From NCBI GenBank assembly GCA_944320285.1, contig CALUGX010000006.1:1-47823 (forward strand): a stretch of 47,823 nt of DNA. The letters are read 5' to 3'. Source of the DNA: an uncultured Prevotella sp. (GTDB lineage Bacteria; Bacteroidota; Bacteroidia; Bacteroidales; Bacteroidaceae). Below, in pieces: positions 1 through 8,886 of the stretch. Numbering within the stretch: the first letter of the stretch is position 1; each line of letters begins with the position of its first letter. A program made the translations under genes and the position numbers. The notes beneath the pieces are model-generated. The model did not search any database, was not told the DNA's origin, and worked only from the letters and a program-made list of their open reading frames with translations.

Positions 1-423
1 TCGCTTAAATCCATAGGATTGGGTAAGGTTGAAAAATTAACTGTGTGACAATGAGATATAATAAAATGTTAAATAAACATAATGGCAAGGGTAGGTTCGT
101 AAATAATCACCTTTAAATTTTGCATTTCCGAAATACAACTTATCTCACCTGAATATAGCGATTTTCATGAACAACCGGCCCGTTCGGAACAAAAACGGCA
201 TAACCTGAATGACTGTTTAATCGTAACAAGAAGCGGACGTCACAATCACCTCGGTATGTCAAAATGCAACCAAGCAGGCACCGACCACTATCATTCTGAC
301 AACACTGAAATCTCCGTATGAAATTGCAAAACAGGCGTGGCACACCGCCAAACATGGCTTTCACCGAAACACAACAACAGGAAGAACAGGTGTAAAACGA
401 TGCTTTTAAAACCGTATTCAACC

Positions 424-525
424 ATAAAAGGGCACAAAAAGGCCGTCTTACCCACCGCAATCCGTGCCCCTTGGCAATGTAAAAGGCATCCTTTTACAAT
501 GCAAAAAGGCACCTTTCGCAGCATG
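424..525. repeat. Dispersed 22-bp-unit palindromic repeat, copy A
   Basis: This weak copy has units AAAAGGGCAC, AAAAGGCATCCTTTT and AAAAAGGCACCTTTC spaced by about one 22-bp period. The TGATTATCAA module found beside other copies is not clear here (only CCTAATCAATG follows). Confidence 0.6.
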
Positions 526-822
526 GCAAGCCCCTAATCAATGCACACTTAACCACATGACAGCAGTAAAGCACACGCCTTCAAGCTGTTACAGCTGCAC
601 ACTTTTCCCTGCATTATTTGCCGTCAGGACTTTTATCTTGCAAAATAACGCAACACAAGAGCTTCATCCGAAACCAAAATGTAAGCACACACGCCCGTTA
701 ACCCGGCAAACCGTCACAACGGCATGGCGGACAACTTATCCGATATGGCAGGATTTATATACGGCTTTTCGGCAAATCACATTTCTTAACTTACCACCTG
801 ACCGTATGTTGCATAAAAAGAC

Positions 823-830
823 TACATTTG
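823..830 (+). promoter_or_regulatory. Bacteroidetes -7 box upstream of META lipoprotein gene
   Basis: TACATTTG fits TAnnTTTG. The surrounding AAAAAGACTACATTTGCAG closely resembles the promoter context at 10082-10096. No good TTG lies 19-21 bases upstream. Confidence 0.5.
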
Positions 831-906
831 CAGCCTGCTAAGCGTGGAAGCGCAACAGCAGGAAGGTAAATAATTGTTTTTCAACGTAAAAGGAAAGAAC
901 CAAGCA

Positions 907-1341
907 ATGAAAAAACTATTCATCACAATGTGTATGGCCGGCGCACTTGCCGCCATGACATCATGCGGCACGGCGCGCAACGCAGCAGCCACGCTCGACG
1001 CGCTCGACGGAGAGTGGAAAATAACCGAGGTTGAAGGCCAAGCCCTTAAAGCCGTCCCCGGCGAGAAGGAAGCGTTCATCGGTTTCAACGTCAAGGAGCA
1101 ACGCCTCTACGGATGCACAGGATGCAACAACCTCGTGGGCGGCATCAACGCAGACCCCAAGCAGGGAGCAATCGACTTCGGACAGACCGGTTCGACGCGT
1201 ATGATGTGCGCCGACATGGAGACTGAAAACAAGGTGCTCGCCGCTATGGGCAAGACGGCGAAATACGAAATCACCCCCGACGGCAAGATGATACTCAAGA
1301 CGGCCGACGGCAAGGCAGTGATGACACTGGAAAAGAAGTGA
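907..1341 (+). CDS. META-domain lipoprotein (HslJ-like)
   Basis: This is a 144-residue secreted lipoprotein. The N terminus is a signal peptide ending in a lipobox with Cys20 (AAMTSCG), so the mature protein is probably lipid-anchored to the envelope. The rest fits one META/HslJ-type domain: LDGEWKITEVEG near the start, GFNVKEQRLYGCTGCNN in the middle and DGKMILKTADGKAVMTLEKK at the C terminus. META proteins are small beta-rich envelope proteins; E. coli HslJ is linked to heat shock and novobiocin tolerance, but the job in Bacteroidales is not settled. I chose the ATG at 907 over a TTG at 874 because it gives a clean positively charged signal peptide start and has AAAGGAAAG upstream. It is monocistronic, with a terminator at 1360-1402. 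Confidence 0.85.
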   Translation: MKKLFITMCMAGALAAMTSCGTARNAAATLDALDGEWKITEVEGQALKAVPGEKEAFIGFNVKEQRLYGCTGCNNLVGGINADPKQGAIDFGQTGSTRMMCADMETENKVLAAMGKTAKYEITPDGKMILKTADGKAVMTLEKK

Positions 1342-1359
1342 CTTTAGTCATAAACGGAC

Positions 1360-1402
1360 AAACACCCACCACGACCTTCCCAAAGGGCTGTGGTGGGTGT
1401 TT
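1360..1402 (+). terminator. Intrinsic terminator after META lipoprotein
   Basis: A 13-bp perfect stem (AAACACCCACCAC / GTGGTGGGTGTTT) encloses a 17-nt loop, and a T-rich run follows at about 1409-1417. The arms resemble the CACCC family of repeats at 17.6 and 34.4 kb. Confidence 0.75.
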
Positions 1403-1429
1403 GCCTATCTTACTTTTTCCACCTTTTCT

Positions 1430-1460
1430 TTTGCCAACACGTAAAAAAAGTGTATTTTTG
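1430..1460 (+). promoter_or_regulatory. Promoter of the etfB-etfA-acd cluster
   Basis: TTTG at 1430-1433, a 19-nt spacer and TATTTTTG at 1453-1460 match the Bacteroidetes sigma-ABfr consensus. Transcription should begin near 1467, about 26 nt before the etfB ATG. Confidence 0.75.
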
Positions 1461-1492
1461 CAATCACGAACTTTACATTATTATATATTACT

Positions 1493-2362
1493 ATGAAACT
1501 AAAAATCATCGTACTTGCCAAGCAAGTACCCGACACGAGGAACGTGGGAAAGGACGCGATGACTGCCGAAGGAACGGTCAACCGCGCCGCACTGCCCGCA
1601 ATCTTCAACCCCGAAGACCTGAACGCGCTCGAACAGGCGTTGCGCCTGAAAGAGCAAAATCCCGGCTCTACGGTCGGCATCCTCACGATGGGACCTCCAC
1701 GCGCGGCTGAAATCATACGCCAAGGCCTATACCGCGGAGCTGACACGGGCTGGCTTTTGACCGACAGACTGTTCGCCGGAGCCGACACGCTGGCCACGTC
1801 ATACGCCCTCGCTACGGCCATTAAGCACATCGGCGGGGCCGACATCATCATCGGCGGACGCCAGGCAATCGACGGCGACACGGCCCAGGTAGGGCCACAG
1901 GTGGCGCAGAAGTTAGGCCTGTCACAAGTGACATACGCCGAGGAAATACTCAAATGCGAGGACGGCAAGCTCACCATACGCCGACACATCGACGGCGGAG
2001 TGGAAACCGTGGAGGCACCGATGCCCATCGTAATCACCGTGAACGGCAGCGCAGCCCCGTGCCGCCCGTGCAACGCGAAGCTCGTGATGAAATACAAATA
2101 CGCCACCGTGCCGCTTGAGCGCACGCCCGAAACGCCGCACGCCGAACTGTACGAGACGCGCCCTTACCTGACGCTCAACCAATGGTCTGTGGCCGACATC
2201 GACGGCGACCAGCAGCAATGCGGACTGGCAGGCTCGCCCACCAAGGTGAAAACAGTTAAGAACATCGTGTTCCAAGCCAAAGAAAGCAAAACGCTCACAA
2301 GCAGCGATGCCGACATTGAAGGCATGATAAAGGAACTGCTCGAAGAAAAAATAATCGGATAA
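1493..2362 (+). CDS. etfB: Electron transfer flavoprotein beta subunit
   Basis: This is the 289-residue small subunit of the EtfAB heterodimer, which passes electrons between NADH and acyl-CoA dehydrogenase in the cytoplasm. It opens with MKLKIIVLAKQVPDT and contains PEDLNALEQALRLKE and the nucleotide-binding signature GGRQAIDGDTAQVGP at about residues 122-136, followed by RRHIDGGVETVEAPMPIVITV. The GDTAQVGP form, rather than the DDxxQTGQ form of mitochondrial-type ETF, is what I associate with Etf proteins partnering butyryl-CoA dehydrogenase, some of them electron-bifurcating; that assignment is inference. It is first in the cluster etfB-etfA-acd, with a good promoter 60 nt upstream. A 37-bp inverted repeat separates it from etfA. 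Confidence 0.95.
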   Translation: MKLKIIVLAKQVPDTRNVGKDAMTAEGTVNRAALPAIFNPEDLNALEQALRLKEQNPGSTVGILTMGPPRAAEIIRQGLYRGADTGWLLTDRLFAGADTLATSYALATAIKHIGGADIIIGGRQAIDGDTAQVGPQVAQKLGLSQVTYAEEILKCEDGKLTIRRHIDGGVETVEAPMPIVITVNGSAAPCRPCNAKLVMKYKYATVPLERTPETPHAELYETRPYLTLNQWSVADIDGDQQQCGLAGSPTKVKTVKNIVFQAKESKTLTSSDADIEGMIKELLEEKIIG

Positions 2363-2383
2363 ATTCTAATCATGGATAATTAT

Positions 2384-2497
2384 GGAGTTAAGGAGTTATG
2401 AAGTTAAGGAGTTAAGACAAATGCCTTATAGCGCATAGCTGCGTCACGACGACAATGCTATTGTCTTGACTCCTTAACTTCATAACTCCTTAACTCC
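2384..2497. repeat. Long hairpin between etfB and etfA
   Basis: The arms 2384-2420 and 2461-2497 pair over 37 bp with one mismatch and enclose a 40-nt loop. Each arm is itself made of near-repeats of AGGAGTTA / AAGTTAAGGAGTT. It lies 21 bases after the etfB stop and 14 before the etfA ATG, so the transcript of the two subunits must carry it. It could protect, process or modulate the mRNA; it lacks a T-tract and is not a typical terminator. Confidence 0.85.
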
Positions 2498-2511
2498 TAA
2501 AAAATAAGACA

Positions 2512-3534
2512 ATGAATAACGTTTTTGTTTATTGCGAGATAGAAGCCACCACCGTGGCCGAAGTGTCTCAAGAACTGCTCACCAAAGGCCGCAAGCTCGC
2601 CAACCAGCTTGGCGTAGAGTTGCACGCCGTGGTTGCCGGCACCGGCATCAAGGGCAAAGTTGAAAGCCAGATACTGCCTTACGGCGTCGACAAGCTGTTC
2701 GTCTTCGACGCCGAAGGACTGTTCCCATACACCTCAGCACCCCATACGTCAATCTTGGTAAACCTCTTCAAGGAGGAAAAGCCGCAAATCTGTCTTATGG
2801 GAGCCACCGTGATAGGACGCGATTTGGGGCCGCGCGTGTCGTCGTCGCTCACCAGCGGTCTCACAGCCGACTGCACACAGCTCGAAATCGGAGACTATGA
2901 CGATAAGAAATCGGGCACCCATTACGACAACTTGCTTTACCAAATACGCCCTGCTTTCGGAGGTAACATCGTGGCAACAATCGTCAACCCCGACCACCGT
3001 CCGCAGATGGCGACCGTCCGTAGCGGCGTTATGCAGAAGGCGTTGTATGACGGCGAGGCCAAGAACGAGGTGGTTTATCCAGACGCAAGCAAATACACCG
3101 ACCCGGCTGACTTCATCGTCAAGGTTATTGACCGCCATGTGGAAGCCGCCAAGCACAATCTCAAAGGCGCACCTATCGTAGTCGCCGGAGGTTACGGAGT
3201 GGGTAGCAAAGAGGGGTTTGACCAGCTGTTCCAGCTCGCCAAAGAGTTGCACGGAGAGGTTGGCGCGAGCCGTGCAGCAGTTGATGCTGGCTTCGTTGAC
3301 CACGACAGGCAAATCGGACAAACCGGCGTAACGGTACATCCCAAGGTATACATCGCCTGCGGCATTTCTGGACAGATACAGCACATAGCCGGTATGCAGG
3401 ACTCAGGCATCATTATCTCCATCAACAGCGACCCCGACGCACCAATCAACCAGATAGCCGACTACGTGATAACCGGCACTGTAGAGGACGTCGTTCCTAA
3501 GCTCATAAAGTATTATAAGCAGAACAGTAAATAA
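2512..3534 (+). CDS. etfA: Electron transfer flavoprotein alpha subunit
   Basis: This is the 340-residue FAD-carrying large subunit that pairs with EtfB. The N-terminal alpha/beta domain (about 1-200) includes MGATVIGRDLGPRVSSSLTSG and the C-terminal FAD domain (about 210-330) carries GASRAAVDAGF, QIGQTGVTVHPKVYIACGIS and GIIISINSDPDAPINQIADY, the classic ETF-alpha signature. Length is normal for the family. It lies downstream of etfB in the same direction and upstream of the acyl-CoA dehydrogenase, its likely redox partner. The start follows AAAAAATAAGACA, the A-rich leader usual in this phylum. The gap to the next gene (3535-3700) has no TAnnTTTG box, so co-transcription is likely. Confidence 0.95.
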   Translation: MNNVFVYCEIEATTVAEVSQELLTKGRKLANQLGVELHAVVAGTGIKGKVESQILPYGVDKLFVFDAEGLFPYTSAPHTSILVNLFKEEKPQICLMGATVIGRDLGPRVSSSLTSGLTADCTQLEIGDYDDKKSGTHYDNLLYQIRPAFGGNIVATIVNPDHRPQMATVRSGVMQKALYDGEAKNEVVYPDASKYTDPADFIVKVIDRHVEAAKHNLKGAPIVVAGGYGVGSKEGFDQLFQLAKELHGEVGASRAAVDAGFVDHDRQIGQTGVTVHPKVYIACGISGQIQHIAGMQDSGIIISINSDPDAPINQIADYVITGTVEDVVPKLIKYYKQNSK

Positions 3535-3700
3535 CAAATTAACTAAGGAGTTGTAAAAAAAGTAAAAGGGTAAAAAAGCAAAAAGATAAATGGCTTTATG
3601 GGTTTTCTTGCCATTTTAAAAACCAATGGCTTAAACTTCTTAGCGAGTGAAGCGAGCGATAACACCTTTAACTTATATAACTTCTAAAAAAAGAAAAACA

Positions 3701-5425
3701 ATGGCAAACTATTATACAGACCATCCGGAGTTTGAGTTTCACCTCAACCACCCTCTGATGAAACGGATTGTCGAGCTGAAGGAACGCAACTTCGCCGACA
3801 AGGATGATTACGCGGACGCGCCCGTTGACTATGAGGACGCCATCGAGAACTATAAAAGGATGTTGGAAATAACAGGCGACATCGCCGCCAACGTGCTTGA
3901 ACCCAACAGCGAGGAAGTGGATACCGAGGGGCCGCACCTCGTTGACGGCCGTATGCACTACGCCTCGAAGACCTATGAAAATCTCGACGCCACACGTAAG
4001 GCCGGACTTTGGGGAGTGTCGATGCCGAGACGCTACGGCGGACTTAACTTCCCGGTGACGCCTTACTCAATGGCATCAGAAATTGTGGCTGCCGCCGACG
4101 CCGGCTTCCAGAACATCTGGAGCCTTCAGGACTGCATCGAAACGCTTTATGAGTTCGGCAACGAGGAGCAAAGGCAGAAGTACATTCCCCGCGTTTGCGC
4201 AGGAGAGACGATGAGTATGGACCTCACCGAGCCCGACGCAGGTTCCGATCTGCAGCGAGTAATGCTGAAAGCCACGTACAGCGAGGAACAGGGGTGCTGG
4301 CTGCTCAACGGCGTAAAGCGTTTCATCACGAACGGAGACTCTGACATACACCTCGTGCTCGCCCGCAGCGAAGCAGGCACACGCGACGGCCGCGGACTGT
4401 CGATGTTCATCTACGACAAGCGCAACGGCGGCGTGACAGTGCGCCACATAGAGAACAAATTGGGCATACACGGCTCGCCGACGTGCGAGCTCGTGTTCAA
4501 GAACGCCAAGGCAGAGCTGTGCGGCAGCACCCGACTGGGCCTCATCAAATACGTGATGGCGCTGATGAACGGTGCACGCCTCGGCATCGCCGCACAGAGC
4601 GTGGGCGTTAGCCAGGCAGCTTACAACGAGGCGTTGGCTTACGCCAGGGAACGCAAACAGTTCGACAAAGCCATCATCAACTTCCCGGCCGTCTACGATA
4701 TGCTCTCACGCATGAAGGCGAAACTCGACGCCGGGCGCAGCATACTGTACATGACGGCGCGCTACGTTGACATATACAAAGCTCTCGAAGACATCTCACG
4801 CGAACGCAAGCTGACGCCGGAAGAGCGCCAGGAGCTGAAGAAATACACCAAACTGGCCGACGCCTTCACGCCCATTGCGAAGGGTATGAACTCTGAATAC
4901 GTCAACCAGAACGCTTACGACGCCATCCAGGTGCACGGCGGTTCGGGCTTCATCATGGAGTACAAGTGCCAGCGCCTTTACCGCGACGCGCGTATCTTCT
5001 CGATCTACGAGGGCACAACTCAGCTGCAAGTCGTGGCCGCCATACGCTACATCACCAACGGAACGTACCTCGGCATAATGAAAGAGATGCTTGACGATAC
5101 CGTGGCTGAAGAACTTAAACCGCTCAAGGAGCGCGTTAAGAAGATGGCGGAACTGTACGAACAGGCCGTCAATTACGTAAAGGAACTGGGCGACCAAGAG
5201 GCCCACGACTTCCTCGGACGCCGCCTCTACGACATGACCGGAGACATCCTCATGTCGCTGCTCATCCTCGACGACGCCACCCGCGCGCCGGAACTTTTCA
5301 CAAAGAGCGCAAACGTGTATGTACGTTACGCCGAAGAGGAAGTCATCGGCCACTACACTTACGTTAAGAGTTTCATAGCCGAAGACTTGGTAAACTTCCG
5401 CGCAGCGGAAGCCAAGGCCGAGTAA
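3701..5425 (+). CDS. Acyl-CoA dehydrogenase with C-terminal extension (butyryl-CoA dehydrogenase-like)
   Basis: This 574-residue flavoenzyme would interconvert a saturated acyl-CoA and its 2-enoyl-CoA using EtfAB. The core shows MDLTEPDAGSDLQ (FAD/substrate loop), GVKRFITNGDSDIHLVLARS, and YRDARIFSIYEGTTQLQ, where Glu437 is in the catalytic-base position of short- and medium-chain enzymes. About 120 further residues follow the core and fit the acyl-CoA dehydrogenase C-terminal-like extension seen in long Bacteroidetes and proteobacterial homologues; classical butyryl-CoA dehydrogenases are about 380 residues. I chose ATG 3701 because family similarity begins at MANYYTDHPEF and AAAAAAAGAAAAACA precedes it; an upstream in-frame ATG at 3647 adds unrelated residues. 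Chain-length preference (butyryl or branched) cannot be read from sequence. Confidence 0.9.
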   Translation: MANYYTDHPEFEFHLNHPLMKRIVELKERNFADKDDYADAPVDYEDAIENYKRMLEITGDIAANVLEPNSEEVDTEGPHLVDGRMHYASKTYENLDATRKAGLWGVSMPRRYGGLNFPVTPYSMASEIVAAADAGFQNIWSLQDCIETLYEFGNEEQRQKYIPRVCAGETMSMDLTEPDAGSDLQRVMLKATYSEEQGCWLLNGVKRFITNGDSDIHLVLARSEAGTRDGRGLSMFIYDKRNGGVTVRHIENKLGIHGSPTCELVFKNAKAELCGSTRLGLIKYVMALMNGARLGIAAQSVGVSQAAYNEALAYARERKQFDKAIINFPAVYDMLSRMKAKLDAGRSILYMTARYVDIYKALEDISRERKLTPEERQELKKYTKLADAFTPIAKGMNSEYVNQNAYDAIQVHGGSGFIMEYKCQRLYRDARIFSIYEGTTQLQVVAAIRYITNGTYLGIMKEMLDDTVAEELKPLKERVKKMAELYEQAVNYVKELGDQEAHDFLGRRLYDMTGDILMSLLILDDATRAPELFTKSANVYVRYAEEEVIGHYTYVKSFIAEDLVNFRAAEAKAE

Positions 5426-5446
5426 AAAAACGGCAATAGACAGTCT

Positions 5447-5480
5447 AAGGGGCAACCGCGAAAGTTCACGGCTGCCCCTT
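5447..5480 (+). terminator. Hairpin after acyl-CoA dehydrogenase
   Basis: AAGGGGCA (5447-5454) pairs with TGCCCCTT (5473-5480), and inner GCC/GGC-type pairs extend the stem. There is no T-tract after it, so it may be a terminator or an mRNA 3' end. Confidence 0.5.
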
Positions 5481-5518
5481 CGCATACAGGCATGGCAGCC
5501 GCCGCCATACAAACGGAG

Positions 5519-5619
5519 GCTTTTCACGCTGCAAAAGGGCATCAAATACACTGCAAAAGGGCACCTTTCACACCGCGAAAGGTACCCTTTTGCTATCCAC
5601 CTGATTATCAACAAGTTAC
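5519..5619. repeat. Dispersed 22-bp-unit palindromic repeat, copy B, with TGATTATCAA module
   Basis: Three consecutive 22-bp units begin at 5531, 5553 and 5575 (GCAAAAGGGC..., GCAAAAGGGCACCTTTC..., GCGAAAGGTACCCTTTT...). Five bases later, at 5600-5619, is CTGATTATCAACAAGTTACA, which contains TATCAACAAGTTA, a full match to the enterobacterial IHF consensus WATCAANNNNTTR. Confidence 0.8.
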
Positions 5620-5727
5620 AAGAAGATAAAAAAGCTGTAATCAACAACATGGTTACAGGCGAATGCAAAAGGCCTGTATGCACCGACGGAGTACCTCCCC
5701 GTTGCGCCGGCCCAAGTCCACCGAAAA

Positions 5728-7044
5728 TCACGGGCGACACAACGCCTCACACACTCGGTCTTGAAAATTGCGCCCGGACGAGGCATGACGTATACCCATA
5801 TTGATGATTGAGAAGCAAAGCACATGGCCGTTGGCTGCCTTGCAATATCCGGCAAGGGCGCTGACGCCGGTCACCGTGCCCGTCTTTGCGTGCACGTTAC
5901 CGCGCGCATAGCCCCTCCGCATACGGCTGCGGAGCGTGCCGTCCTCGCCCGCCACGGGCATCACCCGGTACAGTGGCACGTAGATACCGTCATGACTGTA
6001 GGCGTAGCGGAGAAAGGCCACTTCCAATTCAGGCGACACATAGTTGTAAAGCGAGAGGCCGCTACCGTCGGCGATGTAATATTTTGACGGACTGAAGCCG
6101 AGCCGTTCTATCAAGCGGTTCATCACGGCGCGTCCCTGCCTGGCCGTGGCTGGTGCGCCGTCAGAGGTCGATGCGGCAAGATTGTAGAACACAGACTCTG
6201 AATAAAGGTTGTCGCTCTCTTTCATCATGCGCGGCAACACGGCTGTTATCGGACGCCTGACGGTACACAGTTCGCCGGCCCGTCGCGGCGTCCGCCCGGT
6301 CTTCACTCCTCCGCTCACCACGATGCCGGCACGCCGCAGACGGTCAAGCAGACGCTCGGCGAAGTCATCTTCACCCGAAACGAGCAGCGGCGAGAGCACA
6401 GGATTGTCATCGTCCCAGCACCAACCTTCACCCAACCGGTCGGCGTCCTTCATCGAAACGTCGGCATACAGGCTGCCCGTTATCGTGTCGACGCCGAGCG
6501 CACGCAGACTGTCAACAAAGCGGTCCATATCACGCCGGCCGAACGCCGGGTCGAAACCGCCACGGCAATAGAGGTCGCCGTCGAGCACGTTACCGTCCAC
6601 CGTGCCCGTATGCAGTAACGCCGTCTCATACTCATAGTCACTGCCGAGGCGGTCGAGCGCGGCCACGGCCACCATCATCTTCAACGTGCTGGCGGGCCGC
6701 ATGAGCTGCCGCTCGTTGTGGCTGAACAGCACAGAGTCCGCCGTAAGGTCGTAAACCATCATCCCCACGGTGGAAGTCTCGAAGATTTCGCTCCCCAACA
6801 ACATCTCAAGGCGCGACTGCACGTTGAGCGGCCAGAGCAAGTCGGGCTCTGAAATGGCGACGTCGGCACCGGCGGAATCAATCCTTACGGTGTCTTCCAC
6901 GCCACCTTCGCCGGCGTGAACGGCACGCCCCCACCCTGCGGCAGGACGCATGAAAAACATCACTAACACTGAAGCCGTTACCAAAGCGGCAACGGAACTA
7001 ACGGGCGCAAACACCCTGCGGCGGAATACACTGTTGTCAATCAT
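5728..7044 (-). CDS. dacB: D-alanyl-D-alanine carboxypeptidase/endopeptidase, PBP4 family
   Basis: This peptidase-family S13 enzyme trims or cuts peptidoglycan cross-links in the periplasm. The three penicillin-binding motifs are present: SxxK (STLK, Ser119), SxN (SDN, Ser277) and KTG (Lys387), in the 438-residue version starting at ATG 7044. A membrane anchor or signal segment rich in Ala and Val lies near the N terminus (VSSVAALVTASVLVMFF). Two upstream in-frame starts exist (7062 and 7080), but a TAATTTTG promoter box on the minus strand at 7057-7050 overlaps them, which points to 7044 with a very short or absent leader. The C terminus ends shortly after RNFQDRVCEALCRP. It is divergent from nadB. 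Confidence 0.92.
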   Translation of the reverse strand: MIDNSVFRRRVFAPVSSVAALVTASVLVMFFMRPAAGWGRAVHAGEGGVEDTVRIDSAGADVAISEPDLLWPLNVQSRLEMLLGSEIFETSTVGMMVYDLTADSVLFSHNERQLMRPASTLKMMVAVAALDRLGSDYEYETALLHTGTVDGNVLDGDLYCRGGFDPAFGRRDMDRFVDSLRALGVDTITGSLYADVSMKDADRLGEGWCWDDDNPVLSPLLVSGEDDFAERLLDRLRRAGIVVSGGVKTGRTPRRAGELCTVRRPITAVLPRMMKESDNLYSESVFYNLAASTSDGAPATARQGRAVMNRLIERLGFSPSKYYIADGSGLSLYNYVSPELEVAFLRYAYSHDGIYVPLYRVMPVAGEDGTLRSRMRRGYARGNVHAKTGTVTGVSALAGYCKAANGHVLCFSIINMGIRHASSGRNFQDRVCEALCRP

Positions 7045-7049
7045 CGGTG

Positions 7050-7057
7050 CAAAATTA
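7050..7057 (-). promoter_or_regulatory. Candidate -7 box of dacB
   Basis: On the minus strand this reads TAATTTTG followed by CACCGATG. The -33 element is weak. If it is real, transcription starts within a few bases of the ATG at 7044. Confidence 0.4.
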
Positions 7058-7154
7058 GTCATTTTATCACTAAACCCCACATTATCAGGGCATAAAGCAA
7101 CTTATTATATGCTAAAAACCGTCACCATTATACCAACGTTTCGGATTTTCTTAT

Positions 7155-7162
7155 TACTTTTG
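7155..7162 (+). promoter_or_regulatory. nadB: Candidate -7 box of nadB
   Basis: TACTTTTG fits TAnnTTTG and lies 22 bases before the nadB ATG; the -33 region lacks a clear TTG. Confidence 0.5.
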
Positions 7163-7184
7163 CAATCGTTTTATAAAACGTATC

Positions 7185-8774
7185 ATGGTATTCAAGTACG
7201 ACTTTTTGATTATCGGCGGTGGTGTCGCCGGTATGAGCTACGCCCTTAAAATAGCAAGAGCGCATAAAGGAAAGATTTGTATCATCTGCAAAACAACGCT
7301 CGACGAAGCCAACACGGCGAAAGCCCAGGGTGGCATAGCATCGGTGACCAACCTGCAAGTTGACAATTTCGAGAAGCACATCGAAGACACGATGATAGCC
7401 GGTGACTACATCAGCGACCGCCGCGCCGTGGAGCAAGTGGTACGCAACGCACCGGCGCAGATAAAGGAATTGGTGCAATGGGGAGTGAATTTCGACAAGA
7501 CCGAAAGCGGCGAATATGACCTCCACCGCGAAGGCGGACACTCGGAGTTCCGCATCCTGCACCACGCCGACGACACGGGAGCCGAGATACAACGCGGCCT
7601 CATGGCAGCGGTGAGAAGCAATCCGGACATTGAAATAAAGGAAAATCACTTCGCCGTTGAGATCATTACACAACACCACTTAGGCATAGAAGTCACCCGC
7701 CGCACGCCCGACATAGAATGTTACGGAGCTTATGTGCTAAACCCCGACACACAAAAGGTTGACACCTACCTCAGCAAAGTCACCCTGATGTGCACCGGAG
7801 GATGCGGAGCCGTCTACCAGACCACCACAAACCCAATCATCTCCACTGGCGACGGTGAGGCTATGGTGTACCGCGCCAAGGGCACAGTGCAGGATATGGA
7901 GTTCGTACAATTCCACCCCACGGCCCTTTATCATCTGGGCGAGACTCATCCGGCGTACCTCATCACCGAGGCCATGCGCGGCTATGGAGGCATACTGAGG
8001 CTGCCTACCGGCGAGTCGTTCATGGAGAAATACGACAAGCGACTGTCTCTCGCGCCGCGTGACATTGTAGCGCGTGCCATCGACAAGGAGATGAAAATAC
8101 ACGGCATAGACCACGTTTGCCTCGACGTTACGCACAAGAATGCCGAGGAGACGAAGCACCACTTCCCCAACATCTACCAGAAATGCCTCTCCATCGGCAT
8201 CGACATAACGAAAGAGTACATACCCGTGCGCCCGGCGGCACACTATATGTGCGGCGGCATAAAGGTTGACTTGAACGGCGAGTCGAGCATCCACCGCCTC
8301 TACGCCTTGGGCGAATGTTCGTGCACGGGGCTGCACGGCGGCAACCGACTGGCCAGCAACTCGCTCATCGAGGCCGTCGTCTACGCCGACGCGGCGGCGC
8401 GCCACAGCCTTGCGCACGTGGACGAATACGCCTTCAACGACCGCATACCCGAATGGAACGACGAAGGAACGATGACCAATGAGGAGAAGGTTCTCATCAC
8501 GCAGAGCGTCAAGGAGGTAGGCCAGACGATGAGTAACTACGTGGGAATCGTGCGCAGCGACCTGCGCCTGAAGCGCGCCTGGGACCGCCTTGACTTGCTT
8601 TACGAGGAGACGGAGGCCTTGTTCAAGCGCGTGAAGGCCAGTCGTGACATCTGCGAACTGCGCAACATGATCAACGTAGGTTACCTCATCACGCGACAAG
8701 CAATAGAGCGCAAGGAGTGCCGCGGACTGCACTTCACTCTCGACTATCCGCTGCACGCGTATGATAAAAAATGA
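7185..8774 (+). CDS. nadB: L-aspartate oxidase
   Basis: This 529-residue FAD enzyme oxidises L-aspartate to iminoaspartate, the first step of de novo NAD synthesis with NadA. The Rossmann motif GGGVAG is at residues 11-16, followed by the AQGGIASV motif at about 48-55. Family-typical stretches are HREGGHSEFRILH, EFVQFHPTALYH, RGYGGILRLPTGESF, HYMCGGIKVDLNGES and LHGGNRLASNSLIEAVVY, with a C-terminal helical domain (NYVGIVRSDLRLKRAWDRL). The related fumarate reductase/succinate dehydrogenase flavoproteins lack this exact arrangement, so the aspartate oxidase call is firm. nadA and nadC are not in the window. The start follows a TAnnTTTG box by 22 nt. Confidence 0.95.
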   Translation: MVFKYDFLIIGGGVAGMSYALKIARAHKGKICIICKTTLDEANTAKAQGGIASVTNLQVDNFEKHIEDTMIAGDYISDRRAVEQVVRNAPAQIKELVQWGVNFDKTESGEYDLHREGGHSEFRILHHADDTGAEIQRGLMAAVRSNPDIEIKENHFAVEIITQHHLGIEVTRRTPDIECYGAYVLNPDTQKVDTYLSKVTLMCTGGCGAVYQTTTNPIISTGDGEAMVYRAKGTVQDMEFVQFHPTALYHLGETHPAYLITEAMRGYGGILRLPTGESFMEKYDKRLSLAPRDIVARAIDKEMKIHGIDHVCLDVTHKNAEETKHHFPNIYQKCLSIGIDITKEYIPVRPAAHYMCGGIKVDLNGESSIHRLYALGECSCTGLHGGNRLASNSLIEAVVYADAAARHSLAHVDEYAFNDRIPEWNDEGTMTNEEKVLITQSVKEVGQTMSNYVGIVRSDLRLKRAWDRLDLLYEETEALFKRVKASRDICELRNMINVGYLITRQAIERKECRGLHFTLDYPLHAYDKK

Positions 8775-8813
8775 TTTTCAATTCATAATCCATAATTAAC
8801 TGGCGCCTGATTT

Positions 8814-8886
8814 TAGTTCACAATCCATAATAAGGCCTACGGATAAAGAGTAAACAAGCCGTAACCCTATTATGAATTGTGAACTA
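8814..8886. repeat. Hairpin of AATTCATAATTCAC-type words between nadB and the hxlR remnant
   Basis: The arm 8814-8835 (TAGTTCACAATCCATAATAAGG) pairs with 8866-8886 (CCTATTATGAATTGTGAACTA) with one mismatch and one bulge. A further related word lies at 8778-8799 and more copies at 8884-8901. The last codons of the degraded regulator gene on the minus strand (LIHNS, stop) come from this repeat. Confidence 0.75.

Larger units (their letters stand above)
1..873. other. Intergenic stretch without a recognisable gene
   Basis: No open frame here looks like a protein: the longest ones have low-complexity or Cys/Arg-rich translations and no start context. The only structure I can point to is a copy of the dispersed palindromic repeat near 424-525 and a promoter -7 box at 823-830 that belongs to the gene starting at 907. 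The first 60 bases may be the tail of a feature left of the window, but nothing in them is recognisable. Confidence 0.5.

Noticed and set aside
464-841. 125-residue open frame in the first kilobase
   Set aside because: It begins in a dispersed repeat, has a low-complexity Thr/His-rich translation and lacks a promoter or ribosome-binding context.
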